Shown: positions 17,693-27,408 of the stretch, one piece after another | Position numbering within the stretch: position 1 is the first letter of the stretch | How the letters are laid out: the number at the start of each line of letters is the position of its first letter | NCBI GenBank assembly: GCA_934700375.1 | Contig: CAKUXT010000001.1 | Coordinates: forward strand, 1-41,331 | Direction: 5' to 3' | Source of the DNA: an uncultured Bacilli bacterium | GTDB taxonomy: Bacteria; Bacillota_I; Bacilli_A; RFN20; CAG-288 | DNA length: 41,331 bases | Program-made: the position numbers and the translations under genes | Notes under the pieces: generated by a model | What the model was told of the DNA's origin: nothing | What the model saw: the letters and a program-made list of their open reading frames with translations, nothing else | Databases searched by the model: none

Positions 17693-18103
17693 TTAAGTTG
17701 TAGGATGATCTTTTCTATATCTGTTCATCTTGATTCTATTATAGATGTCGATGGCAAGGGAGGGAAGAATCATCAGAGATGGTAGAAGAATGAACAGCGT
17801 GATCGGCTTTTCGACTGTCTTCTTCGTAAGAAGATAGAAGAAGAGAGAATAGACAAGGAAGCAGATGATGGAGATATAGAAGAAGTTGCTTGTCGTCATC
17901 TTTTCCTTTTCGTTTTTCTTCAATAAGGAATAGTATTGTTTTTTGTCTTTGAAGTAGAAGATATCCATCACGATCTGATAGATGCAATAAGCGGCAAGGA
18001 AGAACTGGAAGAGAACAAGGATGGTATAGATGAGATAGAACCAGAGGTTGTCTTTGAAATCATCCGGCTGTTTTAGGAAGAAGTCGATGACATTGGTGAA
18101 CAT
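17693..18103 (-). CDS. Small membrane protein, three helices, unknown function
   Basis: A 136-residue protein starting MFTNVIDFF. The start at 18103 is supported by AAAGGAG about 10 nt upstream; a longer frame to 18196 has no ribosome site and overlaps the small gene upstream. Hydrophobic segments are about 22-50, 74-96 and 102-120, separated by a charged loop rich in Lys (KKNEKEK). No family recognised. It overlaps the 60-residue gene upstream by 31 bp in another frame, so the two may be translationally coupled. Confidence 0.6.
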   Translation of the reverse strand: MFTNVIDFFLKQPDDFKDNLWFYLIYTILVLFQFFLAAYCIYQIVMDIFYFKDKKQYYSLLKKNEKEKMTTSNFFYISIICFLVYSLFFYLLTKKTVEKPITLFILLPSLMILPSLAIDIYNRIKMNRYRKDHPTT

Positions 18104-18255
18104 TGATCTCTCTCTCCTTTCTTTGTTTTGTAGCAAGGTGGGAAAATCATGCATAAGGCTAAGACAAAGGTGATACAGTCCTCGATAAGCCTCCATAAAA
18201 GAAGACTTTTTTCGGCCTGGTGTGATGCTTTTTTCACTTCTTTGTTTTCTGTCAT
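18073..18255 (-). CDS. Small single-pass membrane protein (60 aa), possible
   Basis: Starts MTENKEVKKASHQAEK, with one hydrophobic stretch (about 26-42: DCITFVLALCMIFPPCY) and a polar tail. Supported by AAGGAAG 7-8 nt before the ATG and a promoter at 18289-18318. It overlaps the next membrane-protein gene by 31 bp in a different frame. A frameshift splitting one longer gene is the alternative, but each frame has its own good ribosome site. Confidence 0.45.
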   Translation of the reverse strand: MTENKEVKKASHQAEKSLLLWRLIEDCITFVLALCMIFPPCYKTKKGERDQCSPMSSTSS

Positions 18256-18288
18256 ACTGTTTCTTCCTTGAATTCTCTTAACATATCA

Positions 18289-18318
18289 ATTATCCTTCTC
18301 GTCTATACATATTGTAAA
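18289..18318 (-). promoter_or_regulatory. Promoter of the two small membrane-protein genes
   Basis: On the minus strand TTTACA (18318-18313), 18-nt spacer, GATAAT (18294-18289). It lies between the response-regulator stop and the 60-aa gene start. Confidence 0.5.
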
Positions 18319-18344
18319 CCAATTGTCTATTAAATCAATTGAAA

Positions 18345-19142
18345 TTATTCTTTGGCGTTCTTTTCAACGGCTTCATTCAGCTGAGGGGTGAATTCGTTGG
18401 TCCAGTCATAGTTTGTCATGAAAGAGCCGCTTTCAAAAGAGTTGTTCATGCCATCAAGAAAATCCCAGTAATCGGAGTGTACTCCAGTATTTCTTAAAAG
18501 CAGCTTTGCTTTTCCGAATTCGACAATATCGCCGACTCCATTGTCCTTCAATGTCTTTCTTAAGCGCCATACGGCATCGCGATAGAGCTTTTTGGCAAGG
18601 TCGAGCTCTTTCTCGGGCCAAAGGTGATAGATGGCATCGCTCATTGTCAAAGTGGAGCCGTGGTAGGCGGTAAGAAGAGCGAGAAGCTCTTTTGCTTTTG
18701 TCGATTTGAATCCGACTGCTTTTCCGTTGACAAAGAGATCAAATGGGCCTTGGCATTTGAGGAAGATGTCTCTGTTCTCTTTGGCTGTGATAGAGGAGAC
18801 ATAGAAGTTGAGCTTATCGGAATCGAAAGGCTTATAGCAGAATCCTAAAAGGTTGTCTCCTAATCTCTGCTGAATCTCTTCTTCATCATAGGTGAAGCCG
18901 GTGATAAAGATGATCTTGATGGTCGGATTGATCTTGATCAGTTTCTCGGCCAAGTCGACACCGTTGATGATCGGCATACGGATATCAAGGAATGCAGCAT
19001 CGACTGCATTCTCTTCGCAATAGTCGAGAGCGTCCAACGGGTTTTCCAAGAAGAACTTGTATTCAATCTGTTTGTCATTGATGATCTGAAGCAAGAAGTT
19101 GCTCAAAGCTTCCATCTCATCATCTACTGCAATGATTTTCAT
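18345..19142 (-). CDS. Response regulator, REC plus SARP-like winged-helix domain
   Basis: A 265-residue cytoplasmic regulator. The receiver domain has the acidic pair D7-D8, phosphoacceptor D53 (AAFLDIRMP), T81 and K104 (CYKPF). After a short linker, residues about 128-235 match the winged-helix DNA-binding domain of SARP-type activators: FDLFVNGKAVGFKSTKAKELLALLTA, then LWPEKELDLAKKLYRDAVWRLRKTL and a final DYWDFLDGM. It would be phosphorylated by the intact kinase two genes upstream. It follows the pseudokinase gene after 11 bp and is the last gene of the operon. Target genes are not shown by the sequence; the neighbouring envelope genes are plausible candidates. Confidence 0.9.
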   Translation of the reverse strand: MKIIAVDDEMEALSNFLLQIINDKQIEYKFFLENPLDALDYCEENAVDAAFLDIRMPIINGVDLAEKLIKINPTIKIIFITGFTYDEEEIQQRLGDNLLGFCYKPFDSDKLNFYVSSITAKENRDIFLKCQGPFDLFVNGKAVGFKSTKAKELLALLTAYHGSTLTMSDAIYHLWPEKELDLAKKLYRDAVWRLRKTLKDNGVGDIVEFGKAKLLLRNTGVHSDYWDFLDGMNNSFESGSFMTNYDWTNEFTPQLNEAVEKNAKE

Positions 19143-19153
19143 AATATTATCTC

Positions 19154-21007
19154 CTATTTCTTTGGAATGATGATTTCAACTGTCGTTTCATCATCATCGT
19201 TTCTGACAGACAGCTTTCCTTTGATGGTCAGCTGCAGTCTCTCTTTGATGTTTCTGATTTCTTCTTCGTCCTCATCGATTGTATGACTATGTCGATGGTC
19301 TATCAATTGTACTACAAATTCTTTTTTGTTTTCTATAGAGGATACCTCCATCATGTTCTTTTCTTCATCAATATCCATGATATTCTGCATATAGAATTTT
19401 TCGATGATGGTAAGGATGGTCAAAGGCGGTATCATGAACTCGTAGGCTTCGATGTTGAGAACAAGCGGTATTGCTTTGTTCTCTCTTGTGCTTTGGAAGT
19501 CATTGAAGGAGATAAGACCATCTATTTCATCGGAGAATGTCACTAGCATTCTATTCATGGATGTGATGTTATAGCGAAGCACATTGGAGAAGGAGGAAAG
19601 GGAATTGTCTCCTTTCGAGAGATCTCTGTGGTAGGTGTCTTCGATGATGGAAAGAGCGTTGAATATGACATTGGGATTGACCTGCTGCTGAAGTGCAATC
19701 GTCTTCAGATAGGTCTGTTCGCTCATGATCTTTTTCTCTTCTTCTGCTTTCTTCTTTAGGTACATTGTTCTGATAAAGAAGACAGAATAGCAAAGAATGC
19801 TTCCGATGAAGATGGTATAGGAAATCATATAGGCAATCTGGAAGGAGAACATGTTTGCGTCATCAAGTGTTGCTATGACAATGTTCCCTAACAAGGAGAA
19901 GAAGAGGATGATATAGATGTTTTCAATGGTATTTGTATTGGATGATGAAATCTGATAGAAGGTCAGAACAGAATAGAGAATGATGCAGATGATGAAAGGA
20001 ATCAGGAAGGTCGTATGATAGATCAAAGAGAGTCTGCTGATGATGGTGCTGATTCCTAAGACACTATAGGCTGTGATCAACAGCTTTCTCTGAGGTATCT
20101 TTCTGTTCAGAATGATACATAAAGGACAAACGATCATAAACAATCCCAAGAAGACAATTGAAATCGATTTATATAGCGTATAGGAGGTATTTGGTATGTT
20201 TATCAGCTTCATGATGACAAGTCCGTCACCGGAGAAAAGCCAGTAACATAGTAAACACAAGGCGGCCAGTGATGGAGGAAGCGTCTTAAGAAAACCGGAT
20301 CTCATGATACCGGTGATCGTCAGAAGCAAAAGACATCCCATCATGACACCGAGAATGCAGAAGAGAAGGAGCTGTCTTCCTCTCTGCCTTGGTGTCTGAA
20401 TCTGACTGGAGATGATCGTCGGCCCTTTGATGATGCAGGCATGATGGGAGTTTCCGACTTCGATTGTCACTGTGATTTCGTTTTTTGTAGTTCTGAAATC
20501 CGCTTTTTTCGTAAAACGGTTTTCGATCTTATCCTCTTCTTTGATTTTGCTGGGTTCACCGTTCTGACCGATTAAGACATTATCAAAGAAGATTCGTAAA
20601 GAGGAGTAGGAATAATCGCTGTCGGCTGTGATCTTGATGCCGACAGGGACATTGATGATTTTAAAGCGATAGCTTGCATAGCCGCTGGTAGGAAGATTCT
20701 TGCCGTCTACTTTTACCGATGTCCAGAAATCAGGAAGAGTGATCATACTATCAGGCTTTGCTTTCTTTTCCTTGTCAGTCACAATCCATTTGTTGTAATA
20801 GAATTCCATGCTTCCTTTCACATAAATGCCGTCGGTTCTCTGGCTGATGTCTCTGTTATGGAAATCCATGACGCCGTTTCTGATCATATAGGTGCTGTTT
20901 TTGTATAGCGATGTATCAAAAATGATTCCTAAAATAGAAGGCAGAAGAAGGAATAGGACGGAGAGAGCAATGGTGATGATTCTGTTTTTTCTGTTCTGTT
21001 CTTTCAT
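19154..21007 (-). CDS. 7TM sensor with degenerate LytS-type kinase domain (likely pseudokinase)
   Basis: A 617-residue paralogue of the sensor just upstream, sharing EFYYN-W, the TIEVGN motif and FSGDGL. Layout: N-terminal helix (about 10-30), an exported DISMED2-like beta domain (40-200), about seven membrane helices (212-415), a short coiled coil, then the kinase region. The phosphoacceptor motif of this family, NPHFLFN, reads NPNVIFN: the His is replaced by Asn446. The N-box is changed (IIEKFYMQN, 534-542, instead of the usual VENA) and the DNGxG box is replaced by DHRHSHTID (570-578). It should therefore neither bind ATP normally nor phosphorylate itself. A regulatory or heterodimer role with the intact kinase is inferred. 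It overlaps that gene by 4 bp. Confidence 0.85.
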   Translation of the reverse strand: MKEQNRKNRIITIALSVLFLLLPSILGIIFDTSLYKNSTYMIRNGVMDFHNRDISQRTDGIYVKGSMEFYYNKWIVTDKEKKAKPDSMITLPDFWTSVKVDGKNLPTSGYASYRFKIINVPVGIKITADSDYSYSSLRIFFDNVLIGQNGEPSKIKEEDKIENRFTKKADFRTTKNEITVTIEVGNSHHACIIKGPTIISSQIQTPRQRGRQLLLFCILGVMMGCLLLLTITGIMRSGFLKTLPPSLAALCLLCYWLFSGDGLVIMKLINIPNTSYTLYKSISIVFLGLFMIVCPLCIILNRKIPQRKLLITAYSVLGISTIISRLSLIYHTTFLIPFIICIILYSVLTFYQISSSNTNTIENIYIILFFSLLGNIVIATLDDANMFSFQIAYMISYTIFIGSILCYSVFFIRTMYLKKKAEEEKKIMSEQTYLKTIALQQQVNPNVIFNALSIIEDTYHRDLSKGDNSLSSFSNVLRYNITSMNRMLVTFSDEIDGLISFNDFQSTRENKAIPLVLNIEAYEFMIPPLTILTIIEKFYMQNIMDIDEEKNMMEVSSIENKKEFVVQLIDHRHSHTIDEDEEEIRNIKERLQLTIKGKLSVRNDDDETTVEIIIPKK

Positions 21008-22884
21008 AACAGTGCCTTCCCTTCATACGGAAAAACAATCGTTGTCTTGGTTCCGTTTCCAAGACTGCTTTCGATTTTGATCTCTGCATTGAGATTCAGA
21101 TGGAGTCTTTCGATCAGATTCTCCTGACCGATAGACGTGCTTTTCGTTTTTGAAGTATCGTATCCGATGCCATTGTCATTGATGACGATGACGACATTTC
21201 CGTCTTCAAGGCTTGATGAAATGCTGATGAATCCATCATCCTTTTCATTCACTTTGGAGTAGTTGACGGAGTTCTCGACAATTGGTTCGATCGTCAAAGG
21301 GGGAACCATGAAATTGACGAAATCAAGATCGAGAATCAAATCGAAAGGCTTTGAAAAACGTTTGTTCTCCAATTCGATATATTGATTGATGGTTTCAATC
21401 TCTCTTTCAAAAGGAATCATCTCCTCTTTCATGTTCTTGATAGATTGGCGGAAGTTCTTAGAGAACATCGCCATGACTTCGTCTCCTTCTTCCATGTTCT
21501 CATGGTATAAGGAGCGGATGACAGACAATGTATTGAAAAGATAGTGTGGCTGAATCTGCTGTTTCAATGCGTTCTCTTTGATTCTGATTTTCTCATTGTA
21601 AAGCTTGTTGTAGTTCTCTGCAGATTTGACATGCTGGAAGAAGAGAACAATGAAGTAGATGATGAATAAAGTCGCTCGTATGGCGGAGATGACAGAAAAG
21701 ACTCCTTTGCTGTTGAAGGAGAACGGAGATTTGATTCTGATGATTTCATACAAAACATCACCGATTGTCAAAGAGAGAACAAAGACATTCAGATAGGAAA
21801 TGTTCTCTTGGGTGCCGGAAAAGAAGTGATAGGCATAAATGAGAAGAGGAAGAATCAGAATGATATAGGAGATATATTGATAAGGAGTATCGTACAACGA
21901 GAAAATAGAACAGAGCGAAGTGAGGAAAACCAAACCATTGATGAGTATTGTTTTCAAAGTCAGTTTTCCGTTGTTCTGGGCTTCGGAAAGCGTGATGATA
22001 TAGATGAATAAGGCGGTGAGAGTATATTGCAGGAATTCAAAGACAAAGTAGTTCGGATAGATGGAAAAACGATTGAAGACATTCAGTCCATCGCCGGAGA
22101 ACAGCAATGTCAGAAACAGAATGATGGTCAAAGAAAGAATGAAACGGGAAGAAGGATTCTTTCTGTCGGTCAATAAGAAGGACAATGCGGTAAGGATGGA
22201 AGCTAAGATGATTCCAAAAGAGAAAAAGATGATAGCTTCTGCAATCGATGCCTGACGGGAAGACTTTGTCGACGGGTAGATGCTTGGTACATCTTGTAAA
22301 CCGCCATGTCCGTTGTTTCCGACTTCGATTGTCATAATGACAACGCCATCGTCAGGAACGACAAGTGAAGACTGAGAGAATATCTTCCCAGATATATTGT
22401 TGGTGTTCTCCTCTTTGGAAAGAACGCCGTAATGATAGACGATGGTATTATTGAAATAGATTTTGACACTGTCTCCGTAATCCTGTTTTGCAATAGAAAA
22501 GATCTGACCGGGTTCGATGTTCTTCATCGTCATCCTATAGGTCGCAAAACCATCGGATGTCAGTTTATAGTTTTTCCCGTTTCGATGCAGTTCTCTTCCT
22601 ACCCAGGAATCCGGCATATTGATCTTTCCATCTGATATCGGATTCTTGATATGATCTGTCATCAACCATTGGTTATAGTAAAACTCGTATTCTCCATTTG
22701 GATAGACGATGTTTCCAGAATAGGTGTATCCGTTGAAATCCATGACGGTATCCACTAAGGACACTTTGATTTTTGCTTCATTTGCTTTATTGATGGACCA
22801 CAATAAAAGAGTCTGCCCGAAAAGCGAAATCAGCAAAATGATGAAGGTGATGATCTTCTGATAGACCTTGCGTTTTTTATTCAT
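21004..22884 (-). CDS. 7TM sensor histidine kinase, LytS class
   Basis: A 626-residue membrane kinase, first gene of the two-component operon. Layout: N-terminal helix, exported DISMED2-like beta domain ending near TIEVGNNGHG, about seven membrane helices of 7TMR-DISM type, then HisKA of PF06580 type with QPHYLFN (phosphoacceptor His447), and an ATPase domain with an N-box PIVENSV and G-box NDNGIG, followed by ENLIERL. All catalytic motifs are intact, unlike the next gene. The ATG at 22884 is preferred; a TTG at 22902 is in frame, and neither has a strong ribosome site. The ligand is unknown; DISMED2 domains are proposed to bind carbohydrates or other small molecules. Confidence 0.9.
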   Translation of the reverse strand: MNKKRKVYQKIITFIILLISLFGQTLLLWSINKANEAKIKVSLVDTVMDFNGYTYSGNIVYPNGEYEFYYNQWLMTDHIKNPISDGKINMPDSWVGRELHRNGKNYKLTSDGFATYRMTMKNIEPGQIFSIAKQDYGDSVKIYFNNTIVYHYGVLSKEENTNNISGKIFSQSSLVVPDDGVVIMTIEVGNNGHGGLQDVPSIYPSTKSSRQASIAEAIIFFSFGIILASILTALSFLLTDRKNPSSRFILSLTIILFLTLLFSGDGLNVFNRFSIYPNYFVFEFLQYTLTALFIYIITLSEAQNNGKLTLKTILINGLVFLTSLCSIFSLYDTPYQYISYIILILPLLIYAYHFFSGTQENISYLNVFVLSLTIGDVLYEIIRIKSPFSFNSKGVFSVISAIRATLFIIYFIVLFFQHVKSAENYNKLYNEKIRIKENALKQQIQPHYLFNTLSVIRSLYHENMEEGDEVMAMFSKNFRQSIKNMKEEMIPFEREIETINQYIELENKRFSKPFDLILDLDFVNFMVPPLTIEPIVENSVNYSKVNEKDDGFISISSSLEDGNVVIVINDNGIGYDTSKTKSTSIGQENLIERLHLNLNAEIKIESSLGNGTKTTIVFPYEGKALL

Positions 22885-22942
22885 CAAATGATATTTTATC
22901 AAATCAATACACTCATTACTTATAAATATATGTAATATGTAA

Positions 22943-22959
22943 AATCATTAAGAATGATT
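22943..22959. promoter_or_regulatory. Inverted repeat between the two-component operon and eno
   Basis: AATCATT-AAG-AATGATT, two perfect 7-nt arms, located between divergent genes and about 17 bp upstream of the eno -35 box. A possible operator; the protein is unknown. Confidence 0.35.
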
Positions 22960-22975
22960 GTGCAAAAAACTATTG

Positions 22976-23004
22976 TTAACAAAAGAAATCATTTTTGATA
23001 GAAT
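22976..23004 (+). promoter_or_regulatory. Promoter of eno
   Basis: TTAACA (22976-22981), 17-nt spacer, TAGAAT (22999-23004), each one base from consensus. AAAGGAG lies about 10 nt before the eno ATG. Confidence 0.7.
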
Positions 23005-23011
23005 AGTCTAG

Positions 23012-24337
<1,326 letters not shown>

Positions 24338-24355
24338 TCTGATTCACTGAATTCA

Positions 24356-24385
24356 AAATAGGGAACCCCGCGGGGTTCCCTATTT
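24356..24385 (+). terminator. Terminator after eno
   Basis: A 30-bp perfect palindrome (arms 24356-24370 and 24371-24385) with a GC-rich core CCCCGCGGGG and A/T-rich ends. The T run is short, and the symmetry means it works equally from either side. Confidence 0.8.
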
Positions 24386-24428
24386 CTGTTGCATGTTTTT
24401 TCTTTGAAAATGATGGGAATATTTTTGC

Positions 24429-24491
24429 GTATTACCTGTTTTTAAGTACAACTGCTCGAAAAAGGAAAGTTGTACTGATAAAAGGTAATAC
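24429..24491. repeat. Two-tier inverted repeat upstream of the copper promoter
   Basis: Outer arms GTATTACCT (24429-24437) and AGGTAATAC (24483-24491), inner arms AGTACAACT (24445-24453) and AGTTGTACT (24468-24476), all perfect 9-mers, with a 14-nt centre. It could be a cruciform or paired operators; it lies upstream of the copA -35 box and so is not in that transcript's leader. Confidence 0.7.
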
Positions 24492-24538
24492 ATTCTTCAC
24501 TCGCTTCATATCTATTTAATATGACTAAATCATATAGC

Positions 24539-24567
24539 TTGAATATATTCGAAAAGAGTAATATGAT
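24539..24567 (+). promoter_or_regulatory. Promoter of copA-copZ-csoR
   Basis: TTGAAT (24539-24544), 17-nt spacer, TATGAT (24562-24567). The CsoR-type operator starts 3 bp after the -10 box, covering the start of transcription. Confidence 0.75.
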
Positions 24568-24569
24568 TA

Positions 24570-24590
24570 ATATACCCCTAGGGGGTATAT
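24570..24590. promoter_or_regulatory. CsoR operator
   Basis: ATATACCCC-TAG-GGGGTATAT, two perfect 9-nt arms. This is the TACCCC/GGGGTA pattern bound by copper-sensing CsoR repressors; csoR is the third gene of the operon. The right arm's GGGGG ends about 9 nt before the copA ATG and may also serve as the weak ribosome site, so repressor binding and translation start share the same DNA. Confidence 0.85.
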
Positions 24591-24595
24591 AGAAC

Positions 24596-27163
24596 ATGAA
24601 AGAAAACGAAAAATACAATGTAACCGGTATGACCTGTGCATCCTGTCAGATGCATGTCGAAAAAGCAGTTTCCCATTTAAAAGGAGTCAAGGAGTGTAAC
24701 GTCAATCTGATGATGAACGATATGACGGTCACTTATGATGATAAGCTGACAAGCGATGATATCATCAAAGCTGTTGAGAAAGCAGGATATGGAGCATCTC
24801 TTGCTATTGAAGGAAGAAAAGAAACAAAACCAAAAGAGGATAATATTGAAACGAAGTCATCGTTGATTCGATTGATTCTGTCTATTGTACTTTTGATTCC
24901 TCTTTTCTATATTTCGATGGCCTATATGACAATGGGAGAATGGAATTGGCCCTTAGGTGCATTCGGAGAGAATCCTTTCTATATCGGTTTGACTGAGATG
25001 GCTCTCTCATTGATCATCATGCTATTGAATTATCGCTTCTTTGTCTCTGGATTCAAGTCCATGATCCATGGCGGAGCGAATATGGATACGCTGGTCGCAT
25101 TAGGAAGCTCTGTCGCATTCATCTATTCCTTTGCGATGATGTTTGTCATGTCCTCTTATGCCAAGGACAATGAATGGAACAAGGTGATGATGTATTCGAT
25201 GAATCTCTCTTTTGAGACATCAGGCATGGTTCCTACTTTGATCAGCATCGGAAAGACACTGGAGACCATCTCCAAAGGAAAGACGGCCTCTGCTATACGA
25301 TCCTTATTAGCAATGGCTCCGAAAGAAGCGTGTGTCATAAGAGACGGAGAAGAGAAAATCATTCCTGTCGATCAGGTCAGATTAGATGATACTTTCATCG
25401 TAAGACCTGGACAGAATGTTCCTGTCGATGGGGTTGTCATCGATGGAACATCTGCAATCGATGAATCAATTCTGACAGGTGAATCTCTTCCTGTCGATAA
25501 GGGAAAAGGCAGTTCAGTATCATCTGGTACGATGAATAAAAACGGAACTCTTATCTGCAAAGCAACGAAGGTAGGAGATGAAACGACCTTAAATCAAATT
25601 GTGAAAATGGTAGAAGAAGCAAGCGGAACAAAAACCAATATTTCCCGCATTGCTGATAAAGTGGCTGGCGTATTTGTTCCGATTGTCATCTCCATTGCTC
25701 TTGTTGTATTCATCTTCTGGCTGATCTTCGGAAAAGGGTTTGTATCTGCTAATCTTCATGTCACTACATTCTCTTATGCTTTAGAGCGTGCCATTGCTGT
25801 TTTAGTCATCTCCTGTCCTTGTGCTTTAGGGCTTGCAACTCCAGTTGCCATTATGGTCGGCAATGGAAAGGCAGCAAGAAACGGAATCCTTTTCAAAACG
25901 GCTTCTGCGATGGAAGAGACAGGGAAAACAGATTATGTTGTCTTAGATAAGACAGGTACGATTACAAAAGGTGAAATCAAGGTTTCCAATATCATCTCTT
26001 TAGCGGATGAAAATGAATTGTCTTGTATTGCTTACTCTTTGGAAAGAGGATCAGAACATCCTCTAAGCAAAGCAATCACCTCTTACATGAGTGAGAAGAA
26101 TGTCGAGAAAATCGATTGTGTCGATTTTAAGGCACTGCCTGGTTCTGGTGTAGAAGGTATAGTTGATGGTAAGAGATGTTTTGCCGGAAACGAAAAGATG
26201 ATGAAAGAGAGAGGAATCGCTCTTGATGAAGTAAAAGACAAAGTCTCTGAGGAACAGGGACAAGGAAAGACCTGTCTCTTCTTTGCGAAAGAGAATCAGT
26301 TATTAGGCGTCATATTTGTTTCGGATGTCATCAAAGAGGATAGCAAAGAAGCAATTTCCTTGATGAAGGAAGAAGGACTTTCTGTGATTATGCTCACTGG
26401 CGATAACTATAGAACGGCTAAGAAGATTGCTTCTGATGTCGGAGTCGATGCTTTTGTAAGTGATGTCCTTCCTGATGGAAAATCGGAAGTGATCAAAGAA
26501 CTGAAAAAACACGGAAAAGTCATGATGGTAGGAGACGGCATCAATGATGCACCTGCTCTTACAGAAGCTGATATCGGTGTCGCTATCAAAAAGGGAAGCG
26601 ATATCGCTATGGATTCTGCAGATGTCATCTTGATGAAATCTTCATTGATGGATGCTTTAAAAGCAATCCGCTTATCAAGACATACCTTCCTCAATATCAA
26701 AGAGAATCTCTTCTGGGCCTTCATCTACAATATCATCATGATTCCGATTGCAGCCGGTGCCTTTTCTTCTTTAGGTCTGGCAAAGATGAAACCTTGGATG
26801 GGTGCAGCTATGATGTCTGTTTCTTCACTTACTGTCGTGCTTAATGCACTGAGAATCAATCTCTTCTCTTTGGATAAGAAGAGAAAAGCGAAAGCAAAGA
26901 AAGAGATACCGTCTATTCTGACAAAGAAGAAGATTACTGATACAAAGAAAGTGACATTGCTGATTCCTGATATGATGTGTGAGAATTGCGTAAAGCACAT
27001 CAAAGAAGGATTGTTATCAAATCAGGATGTTGTCAGTGCTGATGTATCACTGGAGAAGAAAGAAGCAGTCATTGTGATCGATAAGTCATCAGATATACAG
27101 GACCTTATAAAAACAATAGAGGGCCTTGGCTATCAGGCGAGTATAATACAGGAAAATAAATGA
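24596..27163 (+). CDS. copA: Copper-exporting P1B-type ATPase with HMA domains at both ends
   Basis: Pumps Cu(I) out of the cell using ATP; 855 residues, inner membrane. Motifs in order: N-terminal HMA with GMTCASC (C14, C17), about eight membrane helices, TGES (294-297, phosphatase), CPC (407-409, copper site in the membrane), DKTGT (phosphorylated D451), and GDGINDAP (from about 646). The HP motif is present in GSEHPLS. Unusually, a second HMA domain sits at the C-terminus, with DMMCENC (C795, C798), after a Lys-rich linker. That domain may be a captured chaperone. The gene is first in a copper operon with copZ and csoR, under a CsoR operator. Confidence 0.95.
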   Translation: MKENEKYNVTGMTCASCQMHVEKAVSHLKGVKECNVNLMMNDMTVTYDDKLTSDDIIKAVEKAGYGASLAIEGRKETKPKEDNIETKSSLIRLILSIVLLIPLFYISMAYMTMGEWNWPLGAFGENPFYIGLTEMALSLIIMLLNYRFFVSGFKSMIHGGANMDTLVALGSSVAFIYSFAMMFVMSSYAKDNEWNKVMMYSMNLSFETSGMVPTLISIGKTLETISKGKTASAIRSLLAMAPKEACVIRDGEEKIIPVDQVRLDDTFIVRPGQNVPVDGVVIDGTSAIDESILTGESLPVDKGKGSSVSSGTMNKNGTLICKATKVGDETTLNQIVKMVEEASGTKTNISRIADKVAGVFVPIVISIALVVFIFWLIFGKGFVSANLHVTTFSYALERAIAVLVISCPCALGLATPVAIMVGNGKAARNGILFKTASAMEETGKTDYVVLDKTGTITKGEIKVSNIISLADENELSCIAYSLERGSEHPLSKAITSYMSEKNVEKIDCVDFKALPGSGVEGIVDGKRCFAGNEKMMKERGIALDEVKDKVSEEQGQGKTCLFFAKENQLLGVIFVSDVIKEDSKEAISLMKEEGLSVIMLTGDNYRTAKKIASDVGVDAFVSDVLPDGKSEVIKELKKHGKVMMVGDGINDAPALTEADIGVAIKKGSDIAMDSADVILMKSSLMDALKAIRLSRHTFLNIKENLFWAFIYNIIMIPIAAGAFSSLGLAKMKPWMGAAMMSVSSLTVVLNALRINLFSLDKKRKAKAKKEIPSILTKKKITDTKKVTLLIPDMMCENCVKHIKEGLLSNQDVVSADVSLEKKEAVIVIDKSSDIQDLIKTIEGLGYQASIIQENK

Positions 27164-27177
27164 AGGAGGTAATTATC

Positions 27178-27408
27178 ATGTCATTGTTTTCTAAAAAGCA
27201 GGAAGTGTTGATTGAAGGGATGAAATGTGAAGGATGCGAAAGACATATGGAAGAGGCCTTAGGCAAAATCGAAGGTGTAAAGAGCGTCAAGGCATCCCAT
27301 ACTGACAACAACGCAATTGTCAAAAGCAAGAATGGAATCAGCGAAGAGGATGCAAGAAAAGCAGTAGAGAGCTGCAATAAGAAGTTCTTAGGAATCAAAG
27401 AGATCTAA
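27178..27408 (+). CDS. copZ: Copper chaperone, HMA domain (CopZ-like)
   Basis: A 76-residue soluble protein. One HMA domain with GMKCEGC (C17, C20) and a helical segment CERHMEEALGKIEGVKSV. It would carry Cu(I) to CopA. The ATG at 27178 is chosen over one at 27160 because AAGGAGGT (27163-27170) lies 7 nt before it. The stop overlaps the csoR ATG (TAATG), so the two are translated together. Confidence 0.88.
   Translation: MSLFSKKQEVLIEGMKCEGCERHMEEALGKIEGVKSVKASHTDNNAIVKSKNGISEEDARKAVESCNKKFLGIKEI

Noticed and set aside
18073..18196. Frameshift splitting a single gene into the 60-aa and 136-aa frames
   Set aside because: Each frame has its own start codon with a good ribosome site and a separate promoter precedes the first, so two overlapping genes explain the data better.
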